A stretch of DNA of 64,000 nt from the NCBI RefSeq assembly GCF_954871325.1, contig NC_088778.1, positions 6,543,743 through 6,607,742 on the forward strand, read 5' to 3'. This document shows positions 26,001 to 33,497 of the stretch, in pieces. How positions within the stretch are numbered: position 1 is the first letter of the stretch; every line of letters starts with the position of its first letter. This DNA comes from Gordionus sp. m RMFG-2023 (Eukaryota; Nematomorpha; Gordioida; Chordodea; Parachordodidae). The notes under the pieces are model-generated. The model searched no databases, was not told the origin of the DNA, and saw only the letters and a program-made list of their open reading frames with translations. Made by a program: the position numbers and the translations under genes.

Positions 26001-29000
26001 CTGGCTGGGTCGAAAAATTTTTTTTTTAAAAAAATTCGACCCGGACCATGCAAATGGTACCTCTCGCAGGTCTCTGATATTATATTAGTTGCAATGTTAA
26101 ACAAGTATTATTTCTCCCAATTTTTAACATATTGATTTATGTTATAGGTTAAATAGAAAAAGATTATATTTTTATATATTCTATTCATTATTTATATCCT
26201 AAATTACTAGAGTTGTTTAAAGATAACCGCAGTTAATCACCGCCTTCATCTTATTAAAGCAATTATTAATTGATTTAATCGGTAGCATTTGCTATAAATA
26301 TTAATAATTGACAATCCGAATAATATCATATATATTATTTATTTTTTTTAAAACTCTTAACCTTTTGTTGAGTGTCTGCACTTAGAAATAGTTGCTTTAT
26401 TATGATAAACGAATAATTTTGATCATTGTAATAGACGCACATAGAAGTTATAAAATTTTTGTACCACGTGACTCTGTAAATAAAATAAATAAATCATATT
26501 TAAAAAAAAAACTACACCAACGAATATTCAAAATTCGAATTTAAATATACTTTCCTTGTGATAAATATCTAAATTTTTTGGTTAACAAAAGAGACACAAG
26601 ACAATTTTTAATTCAACAAAAAAAACATTTTCCGAAAACTTTTTTTTCACTACAAAAATAAAGAATTTAGACAAATGGTTTGATTATTTATCTATTCATT
26701 ATAATTGTAAAACGCGTCGAAATGGTCGTTAGCTGTCGTTAATTGTAAGCAGTTGACGTAGTGGTGGCATATGAGTCTGATAACATTTTCGTCCTTGAAG
26801 CTTTCAAAGATAGGCACCAAAATTCCAGTAGTTTGTTGGGGATCCACCGTATTGCCATATACGTATAGAGTTTTTTGAATATTACTCACCAATTTCTCCT
26901 ATAATTATATTTTAAAAAAAATTAGATTAAATCTGGGTTTAACAAAAAAAATTTTAAATAATCCACTAGAAAAGAAAAAATAAGATTTGGAATACGATCA
27001 AAAGATCTTGTTTGAGCATGTTCAAAAAAAAATTCATTTTTTTAAATATGATCTTCAAGATATTTTTTGGTTTTGAAGAGTTTGTGAGACTTTAAAATAA
27101 ATTGTTATATTATTCTGAATTAATATTTAAAGAAAGAAGAAAGTTAATTTAGTGCACAGTTGCCGAGTGTGTACTATGTGGGAACATAAATGTGAATGTC
27201 ACACAAAAATTTACAATTATGATTAAAACAATTTCATTTAAAACCCCGCTTTTCGTCTATAAAATTTATTTTATCTTATATAACAAAATATGGTAATAAA
27301 CAATTTTATTTTTTGATATTAAATAATAAAAAAAAATCATCCAAATGTCGCCATTGCGAAACTGTGATTGGCAGAAAACATTAATTTATTAAATATACAC
27401 TTTAAAAGCATCGATGCAATAATTCATTCATATTAATGGTTAAAAATAAAGATTTTTTTTAGCTTTCACCTTTTTCTGGTGGTAAGCTCCTTCAATATCT
27501 CTCCACTTTATGTTATTCATGCTGTCTCTTTTATCTAGTTTATATTTCTTCATATTGGCTCTAACTTTATGGCCCCATTGATGTTTTGGCCTTCCTCTTT
27601 TACATTTACCTATCACTTCCAAACTCTAAACCTTATTTCCTATATAGTTTATAGGCCTTCTCATTGTGTGCCCATACCACCTAAGTCTGTTCACCATTAT
27701 CTTAGTCTTAATAGGCACTACCTTTAAACTTCCTAGTATTCTTGTACTTAGTACCTTATTTAATGAAATTGTGTTGAATAAAAAAAATATATTAAGTTCG
27801 ATATTAACTGGAACGGAACACGGAGGCAAAAATATCGTTGTTCATTGTTCCTGCTTAAATTTCCATAAAAATATTATTCTCTATGGAAAATGGATACTCA
27901 AATAAAGAATATATATTTTTTTAAAAAAAAGAAAAATTTACCAAAGTTTTTTGACACAATTCGCGCATGAAATAAGATGCTTTGTGAGATTTCTTCTTTT
28001 TGGGATCTGAAAAAAAAATTTTTTTGTTATGTTTTTTGCGCATATTAATAAAATCGAAAATGAGCTCAGTCAATATTATTTATTTTGTATCAAAATGAAC
28101 CCCCTGTTTATAAAAAAAATGTGTACATCTATCTTGGAATCGGCGGTTTAATTTTTTTTTAAATGCATAAACAAATCTTGGGAATATTTTAGGGAGGCAT
28201 TCAGTATCAATCAGCTTATGAAAACTAGAGTCGTTAATCGGCTCGATTAAGCCAATTTAAAATAAAAAAAAATTAAGATTAAAACCAACATAATATTACG
28301 CAAACCTTGTCCAAACATTTCTGTCATCTACGAGCAAAACTGTTGGAATGTGTTAAAATTTTGTGGCTAAAATATTTGGGTTAACAGTTTGAAAAAAAAT
28401 AGGGCCGTTTAACACACTAATAAAAACGGCTTATGTTTTTGGATCAATAATTAGGACAATTTTTTGGGCCTATATGATAGATAGACATATTCCAAAGGCC
28501 TTTTTGGTTTGAATATTATTTTAAGGCAAATTTCTTATGAATAACATATATTTGAATATTATATTTCGTGCGATAATATTGTGTTAACGTTAAATTTTAT
28601 TAGATTTGAATACACTAGTGTTGTTAAAGGGCTCGTCTTGAGTCCGATTTTTTAAAACTACTAACTCAATATTATAGCCAGAAAAATATTGCCTAAGACT
28701 CGAGATTTGGTTAATATATGTCTAGACCTTTGTGTCATCTATGAGCAAAATCTTCGGGCTTGCGTAGTATTTTTCTGGATGAAATATTGAGTTAGCAGTT
28801 TTTACAAATCGGCTCAAAACGAGCCGTTTAACAACACTAAAATACATTGGTTTCGCGTTATAATTTATCTTAACGTTAAACTAGAATATATTTGAATGTT
28901 TGTTTTCGTTATATAAAATTTATATAAAAAGATAGATAATAACCACATATAATACGATTTCAGATTTTTTTTATTCCAAATTCAGTTAAAATTTACTAAA

Positions 29001-31760
29001 TTATATAACACAACATTTTGTAACAAATTTTAATGTTTATGTCGACATTCCAAAAATGTTTAGGCATAAAAAAAAATTAAGGGCCAATTCTGAGATATAG
29101 CCCTTTATAACCCAGTGTCCTTTTAATATCGGCAAAATATCGTGCCCTTAATTCAAAGAAAGCGTATGAAAATAGGATGTGGTACAATCCCCCCCCCCTT
29201 TAAAAAAAAGTAAGGAAAAAGTGTCTAACCAATCACTCAAAGTTTGTGCGAATTCTTCGTCGCTAATTCGAGCTAACTTTGAATGAGTTAGACCTCCTTA
29301 TGGCGGACTTTCCGAATGAGAGGTAAGGCTAAAGACCAGATTTCGAAAAAGAATCCATTAAAGGATAAAAAAGTTTGAACAAGGAAAAATTCCTACAAAG
29401 AAAAAGGTTCAAGCAAAAAAAAATGGTAAAATTTTTCAAAAAAAGGTAAATAGTGAGTTGTCTGATTATTTTTTGGAATATTTATTTATTTTCCCTTATT
29501 TTCTTTTGTCATTTCCAAGATTTAAATAAACGTTTTTTTAGAGCAAAATGATAAAAAGGAATGATTGCAAGAAATTTAGGGATTAAAAACGTGGAAAAAA
29601 AATTACCAAATTACAAATAACATAGAAAGAATTGAGAAATTTATTTTTGAAAATCTTCCTTTTTTTAATTATACTTATTTTTCTTTCAATTGCTTATAAG
29701 AGAATAATGATATATTGTATAAATTGGAGGAGGGGGGGGATTTTTTTTCCTTTTTCGCTGAGATCTTTTACCTCATCGATCAGACATTTTCCTACTTTTT
29801 CCCTTATTGATATGACCGTTTTTCGTTAAAAAGGAAACTTTCTAATAGGCAGTTATTTTTTTAAGTTTATTACTTAATATCTTCTTCTTTTATTAAAGTT
29901 AATTACATGATTTTAAGATAGATTTACCAATCATTTTAAGAATTATAGGTCTAAGAACATGGTTGTACAATTGCCCATTAGAACCACCGCTGTAATAATT
30001 GTAAAAGGCTTTGGCTGTTGAATCAGTGAAACGTGGAACGTCTTGCCAATTGAATAGAACAGATGTGTAAAGATCTATCCCATAATTCCATATGTCATAA
30101 TTGTGCAAAGACACTAAGTATTTAAATATAGATTTTTTACAGCAGATATGATTCTGCAATAGACAATTTTTAAATATCTGCATCATGGCCATGAATAGAG
30201 CTACTAGAGAAAGATGGGAGATACCAGCCATAATTATTTTTCAAATTTTCTTATATACTAAATGCAAGCATATATAAATAATTTTTTAAAAGATTTTTTT
30301 GGGAATCCAAAAATTTTCTAAGTGAGCCTGACCCCCAAATGCCCTGTATTTATGGCCTTGGTTTGATTGTACTTTTCTATTTATTTATAAAATTATTATT
30401 AATAAAAATACAATTTTTAGAAATGAATATTTATTTATTTTAAAAACTTAGTGGCCAAAAAGAGTCCAAAACAATGTTGGAGACTGGGCTAGATAAGGAA
30501 GAAAGGTTTATTAGAAATGAGAGAGCTGATAAGTCTGCATCCTTTGAATTAATTTCTTGACCAAAATATTCCTTTAAAAAAATATTCTAATAGTATTTTA
30601 TTTATTTAAAAATTTTTTAAATAATTCTGTTTAATTATATTTTTGAAAAATTGAATTGTGTATATTTAATATTAAACTATCTCCTACAATGTTTAAAATA
30701 TTTTTTTACCTTGACTTATAATGTAATATACAATACAACTAATCCATTAAATATACTTTAAATAGTTGCGAGAATATGATTTTAACTTCCACATAGGAGC
30801 ATGTTATATAATAGTCTAATATTTTTTGTGTAGATCTTAATTTATAACTATAACTATCATATGCAATCATATTATTTAGCATATTAGTTGTATAATCTTT
30901 TATAGATATTCTAATTAATTTTTTGATCACCGTTTTAGGAAAACAAGAACTAAAAAAATAAAAATAAATTAAAAGTTATAAAAATAATCTATACCCCAGA
31001 TAACCTAAAATCCATTCATAATATGGATGGAATTGCAAAACTGTTTGAATCAAAAAGTCTATATACGTTTCACTCTCTGAATCCGAAAAATTCAATATTA
31101 ATGATGCTAGACATTGATGTAAAATTTCTAAAATTGACCCAATAATAGGGTAATCTATCCATATACTAATCAGTTTATCCAATATAACAATAGGAATATT
31201 GTGATAATCCCATTGTAAACTATGGGAATGATATACATGTTGCCCATGTAATGTGCATAATTTTCCCAGTAGATTTACTGACCACTTAACAATATGCATA
31301 TGTATATATTTCACTATTTATATAAATTACTGTTGATATTAGAGGTGTCCAGCAATCATAATTTTGTTTAATGAGAAGATAAATGCACGATTTAATATTA
31401 TTAAGTGATAACCCATATTTTTCATCAAATAATTGTACTTAAAATTGGTAAACAATAAAAAAACAACTAAAAAGAAGTATACGATCTTTATTAAGAATAT
31501 AGTATTGAAATGCATTGTCATAAATAGATGAAAAATAATCGAAAACAACATTTTTTGAGAAGGGGAAATTTTGTAGTACAATAACAGCTGATTTGATATG
31601 CTCAATAGAATTTTCATTTCCATATAAATTTTCGGATAAGAAAAATCGTAAATTTTTTAATACCTACTCACATGGGAAATATTAGATTAAGTTAATTATT
31701 ATATTAAACTTCATTAGATTTTTCAATAGCATCTTTAGAGCTTTTTTTTCGGTCTATCAT
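8067..31760 (-). CDS. INTS5: Integrator complex subunit 5, 18 exons
   Basis: Exons, 5' to 3': 31760-31710, 31663-31483, 31437-31331, 31284-30995, 30949-30757, 30571-30448, 30203-29928, 28006-27942, 26898-26714, 26473-26362, 25819-25476, 23067-22910, 20814-20642, 20449-20255, 11953-11640, 9112-8881, 8395-8291 and 8252-8067. Total 3291 nt, 1096 aa (human about 1019). All 17 junctions are GT..AG and in phase. Family landmarks appear in order: WTPLISTWSVNLLGKL, YYEWILGYLGSCFPKTVIKK, SALSFLINLSSLSSP, WYKNFITSMCVYY, LLDSILLPAIQQPK, FLLRTTMSYLLVHWEGDR, LPTFEIHTILVIIWNYLH and the terminal SIFQKHITKIGKYY. INTS5 is a helical scaffold of the nuclear Integrator complex, which terminates and processes RNA polymerase II transcripts including snRNAs. 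Introns are tiny or filled with transposons. Exon 12's acceptor (23067 versus 23077) is the least certain junction. No internal stop was found, so the gene looks functional. Confidence 0.9.
8585..8770. mobile_element. Decayed GC-motif MITE (family C-like) in INTS5 intron 16
   Basis: AT-rich DNA carrying inverted, spaced motifs (TGGCCTAAGTCTGGC, AGACCTGCCTGC, CCTGACCCAGACG, AGGCCTAAGC) typical of the GC-rich family at 23755 and 25872. Ends and target duplication are not clear. Confidence 0.4.
9539..9769 (+). other. Unassigned GC-richer open frame in INTS5 intron 15
   Basis: A 76-codon open stretch between stop codons, without an initiating ATG, in markedly less AT-rich DNA than its surroundings. 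It reads as an ordinary soluble protein segment (for example TWIGDRSALTLFDLKLPWNN). Another open-looking piece follows in a different frame (NEVAINYTFPMKYPRIL, near 9855). It lies on the strand opposite INTS5, with no splice sites I trust. It may be a fragment of a mobile element or of an old viral insertion. Family not recognised. Confidence 0.35.
10440..10985. repeat. Degenerate ~150 bp tandem repeat in intron 15
   Basis: Three or four diverged copies with the recurring blocks ATAACTCATTAAC/ATAACTCAATAACGG, GATTCCG.TGATGTC, GGTAATTGATCCTCAA and CGTTC.GC.A.CTTC. Spacing is irregular, so the array is old. It has no coding capacity. Confidence 0.45.
11015..11625. mobile_element. GC-motif MITE debris in intron 15
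   Basis: Spaced inverted GC motifs (AGGCCCGGGTTGTTG, GGGCCCGC, GAGCCAGACC, AGGCCGGACTTC, GGCTAGGCCGGG) in AT-rich DNA, as in family C. At least two overlapping remnants are likely. Boundaries are not resolved. Confidence 0.35.
12020..13268 (-). mobile_element. Dead mariner/Tc1-type transposon in INTS5 intron 14
   Basis: Length 1249 bp, the normal mariner size. The ends are inverted repeats: the left has AAGGTGGTCCGATTAAAG, and the right, reversed, has CAGGGCGGTTCAATTGAAG. Similarity continues about 110 bp inwards (GTCAG.CTTTAAG, GATAAAATAACTT). The right end abuts TA; the left TA has mutated. Transposase pieces on the minus strand are broken by stops. They include a helix-turn-helix-like part near 12860-12920, the central block DDVKVNGSYYRYILLKEHLMP (12395-12649) typical of the DDE region, and a C-terminal piece near 12277-12350. 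Confidence 0.75.
13425..14600. mobile_element. Remnant bounded by GTTACG-type ends, carrying a retroelement fragment
   Basis: The left side has GCGTTACTCGTTACGTTTGG and AAAGAAACGCGTTA (13429-13470). The right side repeats AACGAGTTACGTTTTGCATT and AAAGAAACGCGCT, ending near TAACGACGTTAGTAACGG. Such GTAACG-rich ends occur in some hAT-like elements. The interior holds the fragment described at 13844. Target duplication not identified. Confidence 0.4.
13844..14275 (+). pseudogene. Fragment resembling the C-terminal domain of LINE-type reverse-transcriptase proteins
   Basis: The 90-codon frame contains TVNSRERQPRHKSFNNILRA, SPDRMSFILWTKGLPLTWD and, after frame shifts, FVPIVNNTVGMFGK, LNLIKAIGKK and ISLEIGRSNF. 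From memory, this order of motifs (PRH.S..NIL, PD.M..I.W..G..L.WD, FVP...ET.G.FG.EAL, Q..S.AI.RGN) follows reverse transcriptase in many animal mobile-element proteins. No reverse transcriptase remains. The exact clade is uncertain. Confidence 0.5.
14831..16850 (-). mobile_element. hAT element inserted in the MULE palindrome
   Basis: Starts with TAGTGGCGTATCCAGG followed by long G runs, a common animal hAT end. The other end shows the mirrored CCCCCTTTCCCTCCCATTGG (about 16806-16827). The right arm of the palindrome gives the unoccupied site near 19900, which confirms insertion; about 24 bp of target were lost. Minus-strand transposase pieces survive: NVDEYFHNIYIDIES...KPRLAPGQLLRC (16229-16002) and the C-terminal dimerisation segment FPNILKMFNILACLPIITC TNERTLQ (15739-15539). 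These are typical of the DUF4371/52-kDa-repressor-like group. Multiple stops make it dead. A family A MITE sits inside it at 15200-15416. Confidence 0.7.
15200..15416. mobile_element. hAT-like MITE, family A, copy 2
   Basis: The ends are GTAACGGCTCGTTTTGAGCC and the inverted CAAAACGAGACGTTTAACAAC. The inner body (AATATT.G.C.AGAAAAATATT, ATGTCTAGACCTTTG, CTATGAGCAAAATTTTC) matches the copy at 28616. It is nested in the hAT element at 14831-16850. The outermost bases are eroded. Confidence 0.75.
17270..18480 (-). pseudogene. MULE transposase, left copy
   Basis: Reads from 18480 downwards. It starts with a FLYWCH-like zinc-finger end (HIDNHNHVLD), then the 80-codon frame 18393-18151. The DDE region follows in broken frames. 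Then come the conserved C-terminal block ITYYEANWIGKILRNGDRQ and PRFPIPLWNQYAATLE (17695-17513), and after an intron a segment homologous to the right copy ending near 17270. FLYWCH fingers are usual at the N-terminus of animal MULE transposases. Several frame shifts and stops make it inactive. Confidence 0.7.
18556..19518 (+). pseudogene. MULE transposase, right copy, with intron
   Basis: Catalytic DGTF (Asp at 18599-18601) leads an open frame through FALLPNKIQITYIRVSDEIK, SVMIDFEQAEIN (second Asp) and TGCFFYMTQAIWRQ (family motif CFFH with His replaced by Tyr). It ends at TAG near 18951. One base over, QMLSLAFVPMDDVVDAFYGL continues to NNAVEG at 19199. An 81-nt GT..AG intron (19200-19280) then restores EG|WYRAFQSLLSSHHPSIWKFL. 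Part of the C-terminus is shortened. It lacks the N-terminal zinc finger present in the left copy. Confidence 0.75.
20930..21185. repeat. ~82 bp minisatellite, three copies, in INTS5 intron 12
   Basis: Three head-to-tail units begin ATAAATGATTC near 20945, 21023 and 21105. They share CCTAATTCGATTTCGTAAA and TTTCAATAATAAATTA. The third unit is the most diverged. Confidence 0.75.
21247..22855 (+). mobile_element. Internally deleted hAT element with perfect target duplication
   Basis: Ends CAGTGTTGTTAAA (21247) and inverted TTTAACAACACTG (to 22855), with identical 8-bp flanks atcaattt at 21239-21246 and 22856-22863. The subterminal DNA on both sides is packed with TAGCGCGCTAC, TAGCGGTAGC and similar short palindromes, probably transposase-binding repeats. 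The interior keeps the two ends of a hAT transposase. It lies in intron 12 of INTS5, and the perfect duplication implies a fairly young insertion. Confidence 0.9.
21943..22601 (+). pseudogene. hAT transposase with the central catalytic part deleted
   Basis: The N-terminal part (21946-22195) ends in KVIMNFIIDKVQPLSLVDN, the usual segment after a BED finger, and SFIKMINTFSPR. After a deletion and frame change, the C-terminal half runs from NWPYINLTESKGQL (about 22220) through one stop at 22324. It continues to the dimerisation region LFIKFNTALPLSASAERLFS, MAKLILSDRRSRL and LLLLKCNNK, with a natural stop at 22599-22601. The catalytic DDE core is missing, so any mobility would need another element's enzyme. 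Confidence 0.8.
23755..23989. mobile_element. GC-motif MITE, family C, copy 1 (intron 11)
   Basis: Begins CAGAGACCTGC and ends with the inverted form GAGGTCTGTG. It is flanked by identical 8-bp duplications taatatat (23747-23754 and 23990-23997). The interior has spaced CCCGCCCAGA, CCCGG, GGCCTGTCC and CCTGACCCGG motifs in AT-rich DNA. No coding capacity. The duplication length suggests hAT mobilisation. Confidence 0.85.
25872..26076. mobile_element. GC-motif MITE, family C, copy 2 (intron 10)
   Basis: CAAAGACCTGAGGCCCG at the left mirrors CGCAGGTCTCTG at the right. Flanks atatcatg and atattata differ only by transitions. The interior has CCGGGCCGGACCTGC, ACCCGGGTCTGGCTGGG and ATTCGACCCGGACC. 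It starts 52 bp upstream (on the plus strand) of INTS5 exon 11's acceptor, so it sits inside intron 10 close to the splice site. Confidence 0.8.
27440..27790 (-). pseudogene. 5'-truncated RTE-like LINE, 3' end only (INTS5 intron 8)
   Basis: Reads LGSLKVVPIKTKIMVNRLRW and YGHTMRRPINYIGNKV, then after a frame shift MEVIGKCKRGRPKHQWGHKV, NMKKYKLDKRDSMNNIKW and ends KKVKAKKN. This is the C-terminal tail of the reverse-transcriptase protein of the family found complete-ended at 43083-45016, and the two copies are nearly the same. 5' truncation is the normal result of LINE insertion. Confidence 0.85.
28225..28419. mobile_element. hAT-like MITE, family A, copy 3 (INTS5 intron 7)
   Basis: Left end TAGAGTCGTTAATCGGCTCG, right end GGGCCGTTTAACACACTA. 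Target duplications atgaaaac (28217-28224) and ataaaaac (28420-28427) match 7 of 8. Confidence 0.8.
28616..28841. mobile_element. hAT-like MITE, family A, copy 4 (INTS5 intron 7)
   Basis: The best-preserved member. TAGTGTTGTTAAAGGGCTCG at the left mirrors CGAGCCGTTTAACAACACTA at the right. Flanks gaatacac and aaatacat differ by two transitions. The body contains ATATGTCTAGACCTTTGTG and GAAAAATATTG, shared with the copy at 15200. Confidence 0.85.
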
Positions 31761-32500
31761 AATTTTGAAAATTTGACACCGTACTTATAAGAGTAATGGG
31801 TTATGATTATAATACTACTTACAATTGAGCGTTTTCGATTATCCTTGTTTAAATTAAGGCCTTATAAAATTATATAAATGTAAATTTATTTATAATTTTA
31901 ATATATTTGAATTAACTATTGAATCGCTCCTATTAACGCAATCTTTTTAAATCAAATATTTTCAATTTAACGCAGCGTCAAAATCGCTTAATTCAAATAA
32001 GATGATCTTAAACTCCATTTAATTTAAATTATCTGACGTTTTCTAAATAATCTCCATTATAACAATCTTTTTTTAAGGACTTATACGTCTTCGAGGGTTT
32101 GAGACCAGGATAAAAAAGACGGAGTTATTCAGAACAAATTCATTACGTTATGGTTTAATTCGAGAGGTATGGAGTGATAAATATAAATAAACGGGGGGGG
32201 GGCGTAGCATTTGAAGAACCGGTTATCCCAACAAATAATTTTTTTTCTCAATTGTTAATTGGATAATTTTTTGAATATAAAAAATTTTATATTTCTTTTA
32301 CTTTTGTAATTTAATGACCTTTAAACTTTATATTTTCCTAATGAAAATTTCGTAAATTTTATTTTACTTTTTAAGGACGAATGTAAATTAAAATTGTATA
32401 TATATATATAATTGTAAAATTTTTAGTATGTGATAATAAAAAATAAAATAAAAAATTAAATTTTTATATTCTTTCCGTGCCTTTCCTTAATCTAAAATGG
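31761..32500. other. 5' flank of INTS5 and start of a gypsy remnant
   Basis: AT-rich DNA without a coding frame. No TATA box or initiator can be separated from the AT background. The part before 32505 may include the long terminal repeat of the retroelement below, but no second copy of it is present in the window, so its limits cannot be set. Confidence 0.35.
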
Positions 32501-32504
32501 TGGC

Positions 32505-33497
32505 AGCGTATGTAATTAAAATTTTAACATGATTTTAGATACTGGAACATGATGAAGCTAGAAGAAAGAGGATTAGGGAAAATATTTAATTCTAAAAACA
32601 CGTAAGATATGATTAAAATATAAAATTAAAAATAAATATAATAAAATTTTAATGATGAAATATTTAAAATATGAATAAACCTATATAAGACAATAATGAT
32701 AAAACAAAATCCATAGATTAATTAGAAGATTATTTAGATAGTAAAGAAAATTTTTTAAGGATGATGAAATACGATGAGCACGATAAAGGGATGAAGTCGC
32801 ACGTACACAGACATCAGTGGAAACCGAGATACGATAATTATGAAGATTCGAGACATACAAATAATTATGAACCAAGATATCGAAACAATTATAATCCTAG
32901 AGTTTATGATAATGATAGGGGGTATAATAGCCAAGACCATATAATAATTTTACAAGATTTAACAATAAAAAATTATAATAACAACTACAATAACTATAGA
33001 TATAATAATAATGATAATTACAAATATAATGAAAATAAATAAAGATATTATAGACATCAAGACGAATCAAGATACATACCAAGATACAATAATCAGTCAT
33101 ACAACAACAGATTTGACGTAAATAGAGTGGATGATGATGACAAGGTAAATGATGATTACAAAGTTACGATATACCTTAATGATTTACCAATAGTCATGCA
33201 GATCAACACCGGGTCGCGGTATTCAATATTGCCGATTAATATTGCTAGAAAGATAGGAATTAAAGTCTTAAATAAATCGGATAGGAAACTGACTGGCTGT
33301 GATGGGAAAAGAATAGAGGTGTTCGGAATCGTTAAAATAAAAGCGAGATATGAAGATAAAACTCAAAACTTAAATGCATATGTAGTCCAAAGTGACAAGA
33401 TTGCAATTCTGGGAAGGACGTGGATAAAAGTTTTTGGAAACATACTTAATAAATTTGTAAATATAATCGAGGAAAATAGAAAAGTAGATAGTAAAAA
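32505..33497 (+). mobile_element. Truncated Ty3/gypsy-like element: gag tail and protease
   Basis: TGGCAGCGTATG at 32505 has the TGG start expected of a primer-binding site. One frame runs from 32761 to 33510, interrupted by a single TAA at 33040-33042. Its first part is very rich in Asn, Tyr and Arg (gag-like tail). Its second part (33127-33510) is a retropepsin: NDLPIVMQINTGSRYSILP, GCDGKRIEVFG and AILGRTWI. The catalytic Asp of the DTGS motif is Asn here (NTGS), so the protease should be inactive. Reverse transcriptase is absent because the sequence runs into the hAT element that follows; the last codons (NSAA) come from that element. Confidence 0.7.

Noticed and set aside
27666-27905. Plus-strand 79-codon frame
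   Set aside because: Antisense shadow of the LINE fragment coded on the minus strand.
29899-30231. 110-codon frame starting MAGISHLSLVALFM, apparently a secreted protein with signal peptide
   Set aside because: The hydrophobic start is an accident: the real exon begins at an acceptor at 30203 inside it, and it joins INTS5 exons 6 and 8 in phase.
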